From Melastoma dodecandrum (Eukaryota > Streptophyta > Magnoliopsida > Myrtales > Melastomataceae), in NCBI GenBank assembly GCA_029817715.1, contig JARUPY010000398.1, positions 1,240,001 to 1,304,000 of the forward strand: DNA of 64,000 nt. Reading direction: 5' to 3'. A program made the position numbers and the translations under genes. The notes below the pieces were generated by a model, which did no database searches, was not told the DNA's origin, and saw nothing but the letters and a program-made list of their open reading frames with translations. Positions 1 to 7,145 of the stretch are shown here, piece by piece; position 1 is the stretch's first letter; each line of letters begins with the position of its first letter.

Positions 1-240
1 CCGCTGGGCGACCGCTCGCCGATCGCCGGTTTTCTCGCCAAGACGGGCGGCGGCCTTCATCACGTCTGCTACGAGGTCGAGGACATCGAGGCCGCAGCCG
101 AGCACTTGCGCGCCTGCGGCGCCCGCATCCTGGGCGACGGCACCCCGAAGATCGGGGCGCATGGCCGCCCGGTCGTCTTCCTGCACCCGAAGGACTTCTC
201 AGGCGCGCTGATCGAGTTGGAGGAGGTCGGCGCCAGCTAG
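1..240 (+). CDS. mce: Methylmalonyl-CoA epimerase (C-terminal part)
   Basis: Partial gene: frame 1 is open from the first base to a TAG at 238-240, giving the last 79 residues. The piece has the glyoxalase/VOC-fold pattern of methylmalonyl-CoA epimerase, with a GGGLHHVCYEV strand (metal-binding His) and a closing ALIELEE strand (metal-binding Glu). The enzyme interconverts (2R)- and (2S)-methylmalonyl-CoA, used in propionyl-CoA metabolism and, in many alphaproteobacteria, the ethylmalonyl-CoA pathway. The start and N-terminal half lie outside the window. Another VOC-fold epimerase is possible but less likely. Confidence 0.85.
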   Translation, partial: PLGDRSPIAGFLAKTGGGLHHVCYEVEDIEAAAEHLRACGARILGDGTPKIGAHGRPVVFLHPKDFSGALIELEEVGAS

Positions 241-241
241 T

Positions 242-805
242 CTAGGGCCGAAGCGCGCCTTCGATCGCCGACAGCACGCCCGCGAAGCCGACCGGCCCCT
301 CGGTCGCCCGCTCGATCATCAACGCGCCTTCGAGCGTCGCGACGATCATCCGCGCCGAGGCGGACGGCGCGATGTCGCCGCGGATCGTGCCGTTGGCGCG
401 GCCGGCTTCCAGCACGCTCTCGATCCAGCCGATATGCTTGGCGAAGAAGCGCCCGAGGTCCGTGCGGAGCGCCTCGGGCAGCGTCTCGAGTTCCGCCGCG
501 AAGGCCGCGCAAAGGCAGCCGAGGCCTTTTTCGACGCCGCCGAGGTAGAGCGCGGCGTAGGCCCGCACGCGGGCCAGCGCATCGTCCGTCTGCCCGGCGA
601 TGTCCGCCATCGCGCGATCGTAGATGCCGTCGTAGCGCTCCAGCAGGGCGACGGCGAGGTCGGCCTTTGTCGGAAAATGGTGGTGGATGGACGCCTTGCG
701 GATGCCGACGAGCTGGGCGAGGTCGGCGTAGCTCACGCCGGAATAGCCGCGGCGGCGCACAAGCGCCTCGGCCTCCAGCAGGATCTCGGCTCGGGTATCT
801 CGCAT
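242..805 (-). CDS. TetR/AcrR family transcriptional regulator
   Basis: 187-residue protein, a normal TetR length. Residues about 5-50 form the three-helix DNA-binding domain, ending in the typical recognition segment (VGIRKASIHHHFPTKADL). The remaining 135 residues are the ligand/dimer domain, which gives no inducer identity. The gene is divergent from the zinc metallohydrolase gene at 949, with 143 bases between them that contain two imperfect palindromes. It therefore probably represses itself and the quinoprotein-associated operon. The family call is secure; the regulated target is inferred. Confidence 0.9.
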   Translation of the reverse strand: MRDTRAEILLEAEALVRRRGYSGVSYADLAQLVGIRKASIHHHFPTKADLAVALLERYDGIYDRAMADIAGQTDDALARVRAYAALYLGGVEKGLGCLCAAFAAELETLPEALRTDLGRFFAKHIGWIESVLEAGRANGTIRGDIAPSASARMIVATLEGALMIERATEGPVGFAGVLSAIEGALRP

Positions 806-811
806 CGCTCT

Positions 812-839
812 TGCCTACCAATCGGAAGGATGGGAGGCA
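812..839. promoter_or_regulatory. Imperfect inverted repeat upstream of tetR-type gene
   Basis: TGCCTACC at 812-819 and GGGAGGCA at 832-839 form an inverted repeat with one mismatch and a 12-base spacer, starting 7 bases upstream of the TetR start codon. Position and symmetry fit an autoregulatory operator, but no experimental motif is known to me. Confidence 0.35.
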
Positions 840-895
840 AATCCCGCCGCGCCCGACGAATGGGGGAGTGGGCAATCCGTTGCCCCGCCTCGCTC

Positions 896-911
896 TACCT
901 ACTAGATGGTA
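896..911. promoter_or_regulatory. Candidate TetR-family operator palindrome
   Basis: TACCTACTAGATGGTA is a 16-base palindrome centred on CTAG; 6 of 8 base pairs are symmetric. It lies between the divergent regulator and metallohydrolase genes, about 38 bases before the ATG at 949. The size and TACC/GGTA ends are like many TetR-family sites. Its assignment to the neighbouring regulator is inference. Confidence 0.4.
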
Positions 912-948
912 AGCCGACGCCGAGGCACAATCGGCACCGGGAGGATGG

Positions 949-1899
949 ATGTCGGGATCGCGGCACGTGCGAACGACACGACGGGAGGCGCTGCTGGCCG
1001 GCTTCGGCGGCCTGTGCCTCTGCTGTCTGCCGACGTTCGCCCGTTCGGCCGACGTGGCGATCCAGGAGGTCGCGCCCGGCGTCTTCGTGCGCCGCGGGGT
1101 CGACCAGGACGCTTCGGCCGAGAACCTCGACGCGATCGCCAATATCGGCTTCATCGTCGGGAACGACGCCGTCCTCGTCACCGATACGGGCGGCAGTCTC
1201 GCCGACGGCGAGTGGCTGCGCAGCCGGATCGTCGCCACGACGGATAAGCCGATCCGCTACGTCGTGATCAGCCACGTGCATCCGGACCATACGTTCGGCG
1301 CGGGCGCCTTTCAGCGCGACAATCCGACCTTCATCGGCCACGCGAAGCTGCCGGCGGCGCTCGCCATGCGCGGCGCTTTCTACAAGAAGGGGCTCGGGGA
1401 CATCATCGGCGCGGACAAGGTCGGACCGATCGTGCAGCCGACGAAGCTGATCAAGGACGACGAGACGATCGACCTCGGCGGACGCAAGATCTCGTTTCAC
1501 GCGCATGGGCCAGCGCATACGGATTGCGATCTCTCGATGGTCGATCACGGCAGCGGGCTTCTGCTGCCGGCCGATCTCCTTTTCGTGCAACGTATTCCCT
1601 CGCTCGATGGCAACCTGCTCGGCTGGCTGAAGGAGCTGGATGTGCTGACGTCCATGGGCGCCAAAGAGGCCATACCCGGTCACGGGCCCGTCAAGGTCGA
1701 GTTTGATGCCGCCTCGCAGGCACTGCGGGGATACCTCGCCGCATTGCGCGACGGGGTCAGAGCGCAGATCAAGAAGGGCGGATCGATCGCAGACGCCATC
1801 AAGAGCGTCGCGCAGGACCAGAAGGACAGATGGGCGTTGTTCGCCGACTACAATGGCCGCAACGTCACGGAAGCCTACAAAGAACTGGAATGGGATTGA
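949..1899 (+). CDS. Periplasmic metallo-beta-lactamase-fold hydrolase, quinoprotein-relay/SoxH-like
   Basis: 316 residues. The N-terminus has a twin-arginine-like RTTRREALLAGF stretch and hydrophobic segment, so the protein is probably exported. The MBL zinc motif is complete: SHVHPDHTFG, a further His in AHTDCDL, and PGHGPV. It resembles the SoxH-like zinc metallohydrolases that accompany PQQ-dependent dehydrogenase systems. The next genes (SoxYZ-like carrier, CxxxCW protein) are the standard partners of that family. A GGGAGG ribosome site precedes the ATG. The exact substrate is unknown; release of a product from the SoxYZ-like carrier thiol is a plausible inference. Confidence 0.82.
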   Translation: MSGSRHVRTTRREALLAGFGGLCLCCLPTFARSADVAIQEVAPGVFVRRGVDQDASAENLDAIANIGFIVGNDAVLVTDTGGSLADGEWLRSRIVATTDKPIRYVVISHVHPDHTFGAGAFQRDNPTFIGHAKLPAALAMRGAFYKKGLGDIIGADKVGPIVQPTKLIKDDETIDLGGRKISFHAHGPAHTDCDLSMVDHGSGLLLPADLLFVQRIPSLDGNLLGWLKELDVLTSMGAKEAIPGHGPVKVEFDAASQALRGYLAALRDGVRAQIKKGGSIADAIKSVAQDQKDRWALFADYNGRNVTEAYKELEWD

Positions 1900-1909
1900 G
1901 GAGACGATG

Positions 1910-2734
1910 ATGACGAGACATGCCTTGCTGATCGCCGGCCTCGCGACGCTGGCCTCGACCGCGCCGCTCGCAGGCGCCTTCGCCGGTGTGGGCGACACCG
2001 ACCAGGAGCGCGCCCAGCGCTGGCAGGATCTGCAGAAGTCGATCTTCGGGGACGGCAAGACCGCCTCCGTCGACGACAAGGCCGTGCAGCTCGACGCGCC
2101 GGTCCGCGCCGAGGACGCTTCGCTCGTGCCGATCACGATCACCGTCGCCGATCCGAAGGACGTGAAGGCGCTCTACCTCGTGATCGACGACAATCCCTCG
2201 CCGGTCGCCGCCCACTTTACCTTCGGGCCCGACGCCGACCCCAAGACGATCAAGATGCGCGTGCGCATCAACACCTACACCGACATGCACGCGGTGGCCG
2301 AGACCAAGGACGGCAAGCTGCTCGAGACGACCAAGTTCGTGAAGGCGTCCGGCGGCTGCTCGGCCCCGATGGGCATGAGCGACGACGAGGCCATGAAGGG
2401 CATGGGCGACATGAAGTTCCGCGTCGCCGGCGATGTCGTGGCCGACAAGCCTGTCGATGCGACCCTGATGATCCGCCATCCCAACTTCAACGGGATGCAG
2501 ATGAACCAGGAGACGCGGCAGTACACGCCGGCGCGCTACATCCAGAAGATCGACGTCCAGTTCGACGACAAGCAGGTGTTCAACCTCGACACCGACATCT
2601 CCCTGGCATCGAACCCGGTGATCGGCTTCGATCTGCTGCCGAACGCCGCCAAAGGGCAGGTCGATGTGCACGTGAAGGACAACCAGAACGGAAGCTGGAA
2701 CAAGACCTTCAACGTGCCGACGGTCAGCAATTGA
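1910..2734 (+). CDS. Quinoprotein-associated SoxYZ-like carrier protein
   Basis: About 275 residues with an N-terminal signal peptide (TRHALLIAGLATLAS to AFA). An N-terminal SoxY-like domain ends in a GGCSAP segment whose Cys should be the carrier residue, and a C-terminal SoxZ-like domain follows, including NPVIGFDLLPN. The fusion of both Sox carrier domains is characteristic of the SoxYZ-like proteins found beside PQQ enzymes. Two ATGs are available, at 1907 and 1910; GGAG at 1900-1903 gives better spacing to 1910. The gene starts 10 bases after the metallohydrolase stop, so the two are in one operon. Classical sox genes (soxAXBCD) are not in the window. Confidence 0.85.
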   Translation: MTRHALLIAGLATLASTAPLAGAFAGVGDTDQERAQRWQDLQKSIFGDGKTASVDDKAVQLDAPVRAEDASLVPITITVADPKDVKALYLVIDDNPSPVAAHFTFGPDADPKTIKMRVRINTYTDMHAVAETKDGKLLETTKFVKASGGCSAPMGMSDDEAMKGMGDMKFRVAGDVVADKPVDATLMIRHPNFNGMQMNQETRQYTPARYIQKIDVQFDDKQVFNLDTDISLASNPVIGFDLLPNAAKGQVDVHVKDNQNGSWNKTFNVPTVSN

Positions 2735-2736
2735 TC

Positions 2737-3336
2737 ATGCGGCGCGCGATCTTCCAGGCGGGGGCGGCGGCTGCGCTCGTCGCCGCCGGCACCGCACGCG
2801 CCGAGGTGCCCTCGGCGGTGCGCCCGGGGCAGGTGCCCGAGCCGCAGGGCCTCCATCAGGGCGCGATGCACGGCTACACGCCCAATACCGTGACGGGCGG
2901 CAAGGTAATCGGCACGGCGGACCTCGCCAAGCTGATGGAAACCCAGCACCCGGTCCTTCTCGACGTTGCCGAGAAGGATCGCAAGCCGCCGAGCATGAGC
3001 CCGGGCATGGTCTGGCTGCCGATGCACCGCTCGCTGCCCGGTGCCGTCTTCCTCGAAGGGGGCGGGAGCGGCACGGACGAGCCGGCCTACGCGACCACCT
3101 TCAAGCAGCGCGTCGCGGCCTTGACGGGCGGCGACATGGCGAAGCCGATCGTCACGTTTTGCCACCCGGACTGCTGGGGGAGCTACAACGCGGCCAAGCG
3201 GCTCGTCGGCCTCGGCTACAAGCGGGTCTACTGGTACCGCGACGGCGTCGAGGGCTGGCAGGCCGAGCACGAGACGCGGATCGTCAAGGCCGACAAGTCC
3301 TGGCTCGACGGCCTGCCGAAGGACGCGACGCAGTAG
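2737..3336 (+). CDS. PQQ-associated CxxxCW-motif rhodanese-like protein
   Basis: 199 residues with a signal peptide (AIFQAGAAAALVAAGTARA). The rhodanese-like fold carries TFCHPDCWGSYNAAKRL, the Cys-x3-Cys-Trp signature of the family found next to PQQ-dependent catabolic dehydrogenases. It presumably handles a sulfur or thiol group in the periplasm, together with the SoxYZ-like carrier upstream. The ATG at 2737 is 3 bases after the preceding stop; a TTG at 2731 that overlaps that stop is the alternative start. Family membership is well supported, reaction unknown. Confidence 0.82.
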   Translation: MRRAIFQAGAAAALVAAGTARAEVPSAVRPGQVPEPQGLHQGAMHGYTPNTVTGGKVIGTADLAKLMETQHPVLLDVAEKDRKPPSMSPGMVWLPMHRSLPGAVFLEGGGSGTDEPAYATTFKQRVAALTGGDMAKPIVTFCHPDCWGSYNAAKRLVGLGYKRVYWYRDGVEGWQAEHETRIVKADKSWLDGLPKDATQ

Positions 3337-3385
3337 GGGCTCGCAGGCGTTATGAAACGGGCCGCGGCCCGGGAAGGAGTTTTCC

Positions 3386-3802
3386 ATGAAACTGACCCGA
3401 CGCGTCGCGCTCGCCCTCGCGCTGGCAACCTCCGCCGTTTCCGGTCTGCCCGGGCTTGCGTTCGCCGGCGCGCCGCAGCCCTTTACGCAGGAGGCGTTCG
3501 ATGCCGCGCAGAAGGCGGGCAAGCCGATCCTGATCGACACCTACGCGACCTGGTGCGAAGTCTGCGCCCGCCAAAAGCCGATCATCGACAAGCTGCTGCA
3601 GGAGCCGCGTTTCAAGGACCTTGTGACCTTCCGCGTCGACTTCGACACCCAGAAGCCCGCGATGCGCGCCTTCAACGCCCGCGTGCAGAGCACGCTGATC
3701 GTCTACCGCGGCAGCAAGGAAGTCGGCCGCTCGGTCGGCGAGACCCAGCCCGAGTGGATCGACGATCTGCTGTCGAAAGCGGTGGACAAGAGCACCTCCT
3801 GA
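3386..3802 (+). CDS. Periplasmic thioredoxin-family protein
   Basis: 138 residues. A signal peptide of about 27 residues (TRRVALALALATSAVSG to AFA) precedes a thioredoxin fold with the redox motif TWCEVCARQKP near residues 55-65. It is similar to short DsbD-gamma-like thioredoxins. AAGGAG sits upstream of the ATG. It is the fourth gene in the SoxYZ/metallohydrolase run, so it may reduce the carrier cysteine or the CxxxCW protein; that partnership is inferred from context. The expected cis-proline position reads VQSTLIVY, without an obvious cis-Pro, which is unusual for a general disulfide reductase. Confidence 0.82.
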   Translation: MKLTRRVALALALATSAVSGLPGLAFAGAPQPFTQEAFDAAQKAGKPILIDTYATWCEVCARQKPIIDKLLQEPRFKDLVTFRVDFDTQKPAMRAFNARVQSTLIVYRGSKEVGRSVGETQPEWIDDLLSKAVDKSTS

Positions 3803-3840
3803 TCTGCGGCCACCCGCGGACGGTTGAACTTTCCCGGCGG

Positions 3841-3865
3841 TTCCTGCGTTTGTCCGTCGCAGGAA
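3841..3865 (+). other. Perfect 8-bp stem-loop ahead of small membrane protein gene
   Basis: TTCCTGCG (3841-3848) and CGCAGGAA (3858-3865) pair perfectly around a 9-base loop. The hairpin lies between the thioredoxin stop and the GAGGGGG ribosome site of the gene at 3884. It has no T-run, so it is not a standard terminator. It may set mRNA stability or expression of the last gene. Confidence 0.45.
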
Positions 3866-3883
3866 TTCGAGGGGGTTCCGAAC

Positions 3884-4096
3884 ATGGATAATGAAACGCT
3901 CAACAGCGGCACGCTGCTTCGAAATGCGGGGCTGGTGGGTCTCGCGATCGGTTTGGCCTGGGCCGCCCAGGTGCTCGGGATTAAGGCCGGCTCGCCGCTC
4001 GACAATGTCGCCTGGATCCTGGGCGCCGCGAGTCTCGCGGGCGCCAGCGTCGGCTTGATCGTCGTCGCGCGCCGGATGGTGCCGGCCGAGGCCTGA
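3884..4096 (+). CDS. Small two-helix membrane protein, unknown function
   Basis: 70 residues with two predicted membrane helices (about LRNAGLVGLAIGLAWAA and AWILGAASLAGASVGLIVVA). I do not recognise a family. The ATG at 3884 has a GAGGGGG ribosome site at the right distance; an in-frame start at 3824 would run through the stem-loop and is less likely. It follows the thioredoxin gene by 81 bases, so it probably belongs to the same transcript and may be a membrane partner of the periplasmic redox module. Confidence 0.65.
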   Translation: MDNETLNSGTLLRNAGLVGLAIGLAWAAQVLGIKAGSPLDNVAWILGAASLAGASVGLIVVARRMVPAEA

Positions 4097-4115
4097 TCGC
4101 GGAAGCCGGATCGGT

Positions 4116-4973
4116 TCAGCGAGCAGGGCCGGTTTCGAGCGGCAAGTCCGCCCGACCGCCCCATTCGGACCACGACCCGTCATAGAGGCCGATGCCCCGT
4201 TTGCCGAGCCGTTCGAGGCCGAGCACGAGCACTGCGGCGGAGACACCCGATCCGCAGCTCGTGATGATCGGTCTGTCGACATCGACGCCCGCGGCCCCGA
4301 ACGCCTCGGCGATCGCGTCCGGGCTTTTGAGCCGTCCCGAGGGGTCGAGCAGGTCGCGGAACGGGACGTTGCGCGATCCGGGAATGTGGCCCGACCGCAG
4401 GCCGGGGCGCGGTTCCGGCACGCGGCCCTCGAAGCGCGGCGCGCCGCGGGCGTCGACGATCTGGGCGGACGCGGCGGTCGATGCCTTCAGGACGGCCTCC
4501 GCGTCGGCGACGTCCGCCGCATCGAACTGCGCATGGAAGGTCGTCGGTGCGCGGGACGCGTCGCCGGCCTCGACCGGTGCGCCGGCCGACTGCCACGCCG
4601 CGAAGCCGCCATCGAGGATGCGAACGTCACGCGCGCCGTAGCGCGTCAGCATCCACCAGGCGCGCGCGCCGCCGAGAAGGTCGCTCGCGTCGTAGACGAC
4701 CAGCGTCTTGTCGTCGCTCAGGCCGAGCGCGCCGGCCAACCGCCCGAACGTCTCGGCATCGGGCAGCATGTGAGGCAGCGGGTTCGTCTTGTCCGCGATC
4801 GCGTCGACGTCGAAGCGCACGGCGCCGGGGATATGCGCGGCGCGAAAGAGCGCGGCGGCATCCTTCCCCTCGTCGGGGAGATAGAAGCTCGCCTCGACGG
4901 GGATCACGTCCGGCGCGCCGAGGCGCGCGGCGAGCCACTCGACGCTGACCAGGATGTCGTCGCTCATGCACAT
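4116..4973 (-). CDS. sseA: Thiosulfate/3-mercaptopyruvate sulfurtransferase
   Basis: 285 residues with two rhodanese domains. The C-terminal domain carries the active-site loop SCGSGVSA, of the CG-S/T-GV type that favours 3-mercaptopyruvate over thiosulfate. The inactive N-terminal domain has the usual D-A-S-D segment (VVYDASDLLGG). There is no signal peptide, so it is cytoplasmic. The enzyme moves sulfane sulfur from 3-mercaptopyruvate to thiol acceptors. It begins 5 bases after the cysteine synthase stop on the same strand, so the pair is an operon for cysteine sulfur metabolism. Confidence 0.9.
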   Translation of the reverse strand: MCMSDDILVSVEWLAARLGAPDVIPVEASFYLPDEGKDAAALFRAAHIPGAVRFDVDAIADKTNPLPHMLPDAETFGRLAGALGLSDDKTLVVYDASDLLGGARAWWMLTRYGARDVRILDGGFAAWQSAGAPVEAGDASRAPTTFHAQFDAADVADAEAVLKASTAASAQIVDARGAPRFEGRVPEPRPGLRSGHIPGSRNVPFRDLLDPSGRLKSPDAIAEAFGAAGVDVDRPIITSCGSGVSAAVLVLGLERLGKRGIGLYDGSWSEWGGRADLPLETGPAR

Positions 4974-4978
4974 AATCC

Positions 4979-6010
4979 TCAGACGAAACCGGGATCGATC
5001 TCGACTTTACGCTCGATCCAGCCGGGAACGGGCAGGTGCTTCTCGCGCAGGAAGCCGGGATTGAACAGCTTCGACTGATAGCGCGTGCCGGAATCGCAGA
5101 GGATCGTCACGATCGTATGGCCGGGCCCGAGATCGCGCGCGAGGTGCATGGCGCCCGCCACGTTGATCGCGGACGAGCCGCCGAGAAGCAGCCCTTCGTG
5201 CTCCGCCAAGTCGAAGAGGATGGGCAGGGCGTCTTCGTCGGTGACTTGGTAGGCGAGGTCGATCGGCGCGCCGTCGAGATTCGCGGTGACGCGCCCTTGT
5301 CCGATGCCCTCGGTGATCGACGACCCCTCGGACTTCAGCTCGCCGTGCTTGTAGAAATCGTAGAGCGCCGAGCCCATCGGATCCGTGATCGCGATCTTGA
5401 TCGCGGGGTTCTCGGCTTTGAGCGCGAGCGACACGCCGGCCAGCGTGCCGCCCGACCCGACCGCGCAGGTGAAGCCGTCGACCTTGCCCTGCGTGTCGCG
5501 CCAGATCTCGGGTCCCGTCGTGAGGCGATGCCCCTCGCGGTTGGCGAGATTGTCGAACTGGTTGGCCCAGATCGCGCCGTTCGGCAGCTCTTTGGCCAGG
5601 CGCTCGGCGAGCCGACCCGACAGTTTCACGTAATTGTTCGGGTCCTTGTAGGGCACGGCCGGGATCTCGATCAGCTCCGCGCCCTGGAGGCGGAGCATGT
5701 CCTTCTTTTCCTGGCTCTGCGTTTCGGGAATCACGATCACGGTCTTGAAGCCGAGCGCGTTGGCCACCAGGGCCAGGCCGATGCCGGTGTTGCCGGCGGT
5801 GCCCTCGACGACGACGCCGCCGGGCCTCAGCGCGCCGCGCGCGACCGCATCCTGAATGATGGCGAGTCCGGCGCGGTCCTTGACCGAGCCGCCGGGATTC
5901 ATGAACTCGGCCTTGCCGAGGATGGTGCAGCCGGTCGCCTCCGACGCCGCCTGCAGCTTGATCAGCGGCGTGCGTCCGATGGCATCGATGACGGAGGCGG
6001 CGGGCGGCAT
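4979..6010 (-). CDS. cysK: Cysteine synthase (O-acetylserine sulfhydrylase), PLP enzyme
   Basis: 343 residues, fold-type II PLP enzyme. The PLP lysine is in MNPGGSVKDRAG, the substrate loop is EGTAGNTGIG, and the phosphate-binding glycine loop is AVGSGGTLAG. It makes cysteine from O-acetylserine and sulfide. The protein is about 20-30 residues longer than E. coli CysK and belongs to the longer alphaproteobacterial type, so cystathionine-synthase-like activity cannot be excluded. First gene of a two-gene operon with the sulfurtransferase. Confidence 0.9.
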   Translation of the reverse strand: MPPAASVIDAIGRTPLIKLQAASEATGCTILGKAEFMNPGGSVKDRAGLAIIQDAVARGALRPGGVVVEGTAGNTGIGLALVANALGFKTVIVIPETQSQEKKDMLRLQGAELIEIPAVPYKDPNNYVKLSGRLAERLAKELPNGAIWANQFDNLANREGHRLTTGPEIWRDTQGKVDGFTCAVGSGGTLAGVSLALKAENPAIKIAITDPMGSALYDFYKHGELKSEGSSITEGIGQGRVTANLDGAPIDLAYQVTDEDALPILFDLAEHEGLLLGGSSAINVAGAMHLARDLGPGHTIVTILCDSGTRYQSKLFNPGFLREKHLPVPGWIERKVEIDPGFV

Positions 6011-6095
6011 GGATCCTCTCGGTGGGCGTTGGCCGCCCTTACATAGTCGGCTTCGACCGGAAACGGCTTCCTAACGAAGTGTCCGGCGGAGGAAA

Positions 6096-6872
6096 ATGAT
6101 CTCTTATCGGGCCAGGCCAGAGGACGGGAGCGTCTGGATCACGGGCGCGAGCTCGGGCATCGGCCGCGCGCTCGCGCTCCGCTTGGCTCGAGAGGGCTTT
6201 CGTGTGGCCGTCACGGCCCGCCGGGTCGAGGCCCTGGAGGCGCTCGCCCGGGAGGCACCGACGATCCGCGCCTTCCCCGGCGACGTCACGGACGCAACCC
6301 GTATGGCCGAGATCGTGCGGGCGATCGAGCAGGACGGCCCGATCGCGCTCGCCGTGCTGAATGCCGGCGTCTACGACCTTGCCGCCGAGCGCGCGGTCTT
6401 CTCGGCGGACGCTGTCTGGGCCTCGGTCGAGACGAACCTCGGCGGTGCGATCCGCTGCCTCGATCCGCTCCTGCCGCCGATGCTGACGCGTCGACGGGGG
6501 CAGATTGCCCTCGTCGCCTCGCCGGCGGGCTACGGCGGCATTCCCGGCTCGACCGGCTACGGCGCGGCCCAGTCGGGCCTGATCACGATGGCCGAGGCGC
6601 TGCGCCTCACCTACGCCGCGCGCGGCCTGACGATCCAGATCGTCAATCCGGGTTTCGTCGCAACCGAGATGACGGCGCCGAACCCCTATCCGATGCCCTT
6701 CATGATGGACGCGGACGCGGCGGCGGCTCGGATCCGGCGCGGGCTCGCGCGGGACGGCTTCGAGATCGCTTTTCCCCGCCGCCTCGTCTGGCCCATCAAG
6801 GCGGCCGGCCTGTTGCCATACCCGCTCTGGCTGTGGGTCATGACGCGCGCGACGCGCCGCGCGAAGCCGTGA
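6096..6872 (+). CDS. SDR-family protein with altered catalytic motif
   Basis: 258 residues, short-chain dehydrogenase/reductase fold. The cofactor motif TGASSGIG is near residue 17, LNAGVYD is the NAG motif, and Ser142 is in place. The catalytic YxxxK reads Y155-G-A-A-Q159 (codon CAG at 6570-6572), so the essential lysine is replaced by glutamine. The C-terminal part (PGFVATEMTAPNPYPMP onward) is normal for the family. It may bind NAD(P) with little or altered oxidoreductase activity. The gene starts 85 bases from the divergent cysK. Family call secure, substrate unknown. Confidence 0.85.
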   Translation: MISYRARPEDGSVWITGASSGIGRALALRLAREGFRVAVTARRVEALEALAREAPTIRAFPGDVTDATRMAEIVRAIEQDGPIALAVLNAGVYDLAAERAVFSADAVWASVETNLGGAIRCLDPLLPPMLTRRRGQIALVASPAGYGGIPGSTGYGAAQSGLITMAEALRLTYAARGLTIQIVNPGFVATEMTAPNPYPMPFMMDADAAAARIRRGLARDGFEIAFPRRLVWPIKAAGLLPYPLWLWVMTRATRRAKP

Positions 6873-6920
6873 CGCTGCGTCGGACGAGGCAGCCCGCCGT
6901 TTTGTTGCTAAGATCGCGAC

Positions 6921-7145
6921 ATGGACCAGGACCGTCTCGACATCATCCGGCGCTATTCCGCCGGCGAAGTGGGGACGCGCGAGACGCTCGAACTGGCGGA
7001 TCTGCGCGACTACGGGGATCTGATCGTCGCGCTCGCGACGCACGACCTTCCGTTCCCGAAGCCGCGCGACACGCCGCGGCGCGCGGCCGACTTGGCCCGC
7101 ATCCACGCGATCCTCCAGCCGCGACTGCGGAAGCATGGCGACTGA
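6921..7145 (+). CDS. UPF0175-like antitoxin candidate
   Basis: 74 residues. The segment around residues 13-45 (SAGEVGTRETLELADL, then a short helix and LPFPKP) matches the layout of UPF0175 helix-turn-helix antitoxins. Its end overlaps the start of the PIN-domain gene by 11 bases (7135-7145), the usual translational coupling of antitoxin then toxin. It should bind the toxin and repress the pair. The fold call rests on pattern resemblance only. Confidence 0.6.
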   Translation: MDQDRLDIIRRYSAGEVGTRETLELADLRDYGDLIVALATHDLPFPKPRDTPRRAADLARIHAILQPRLRKHGD

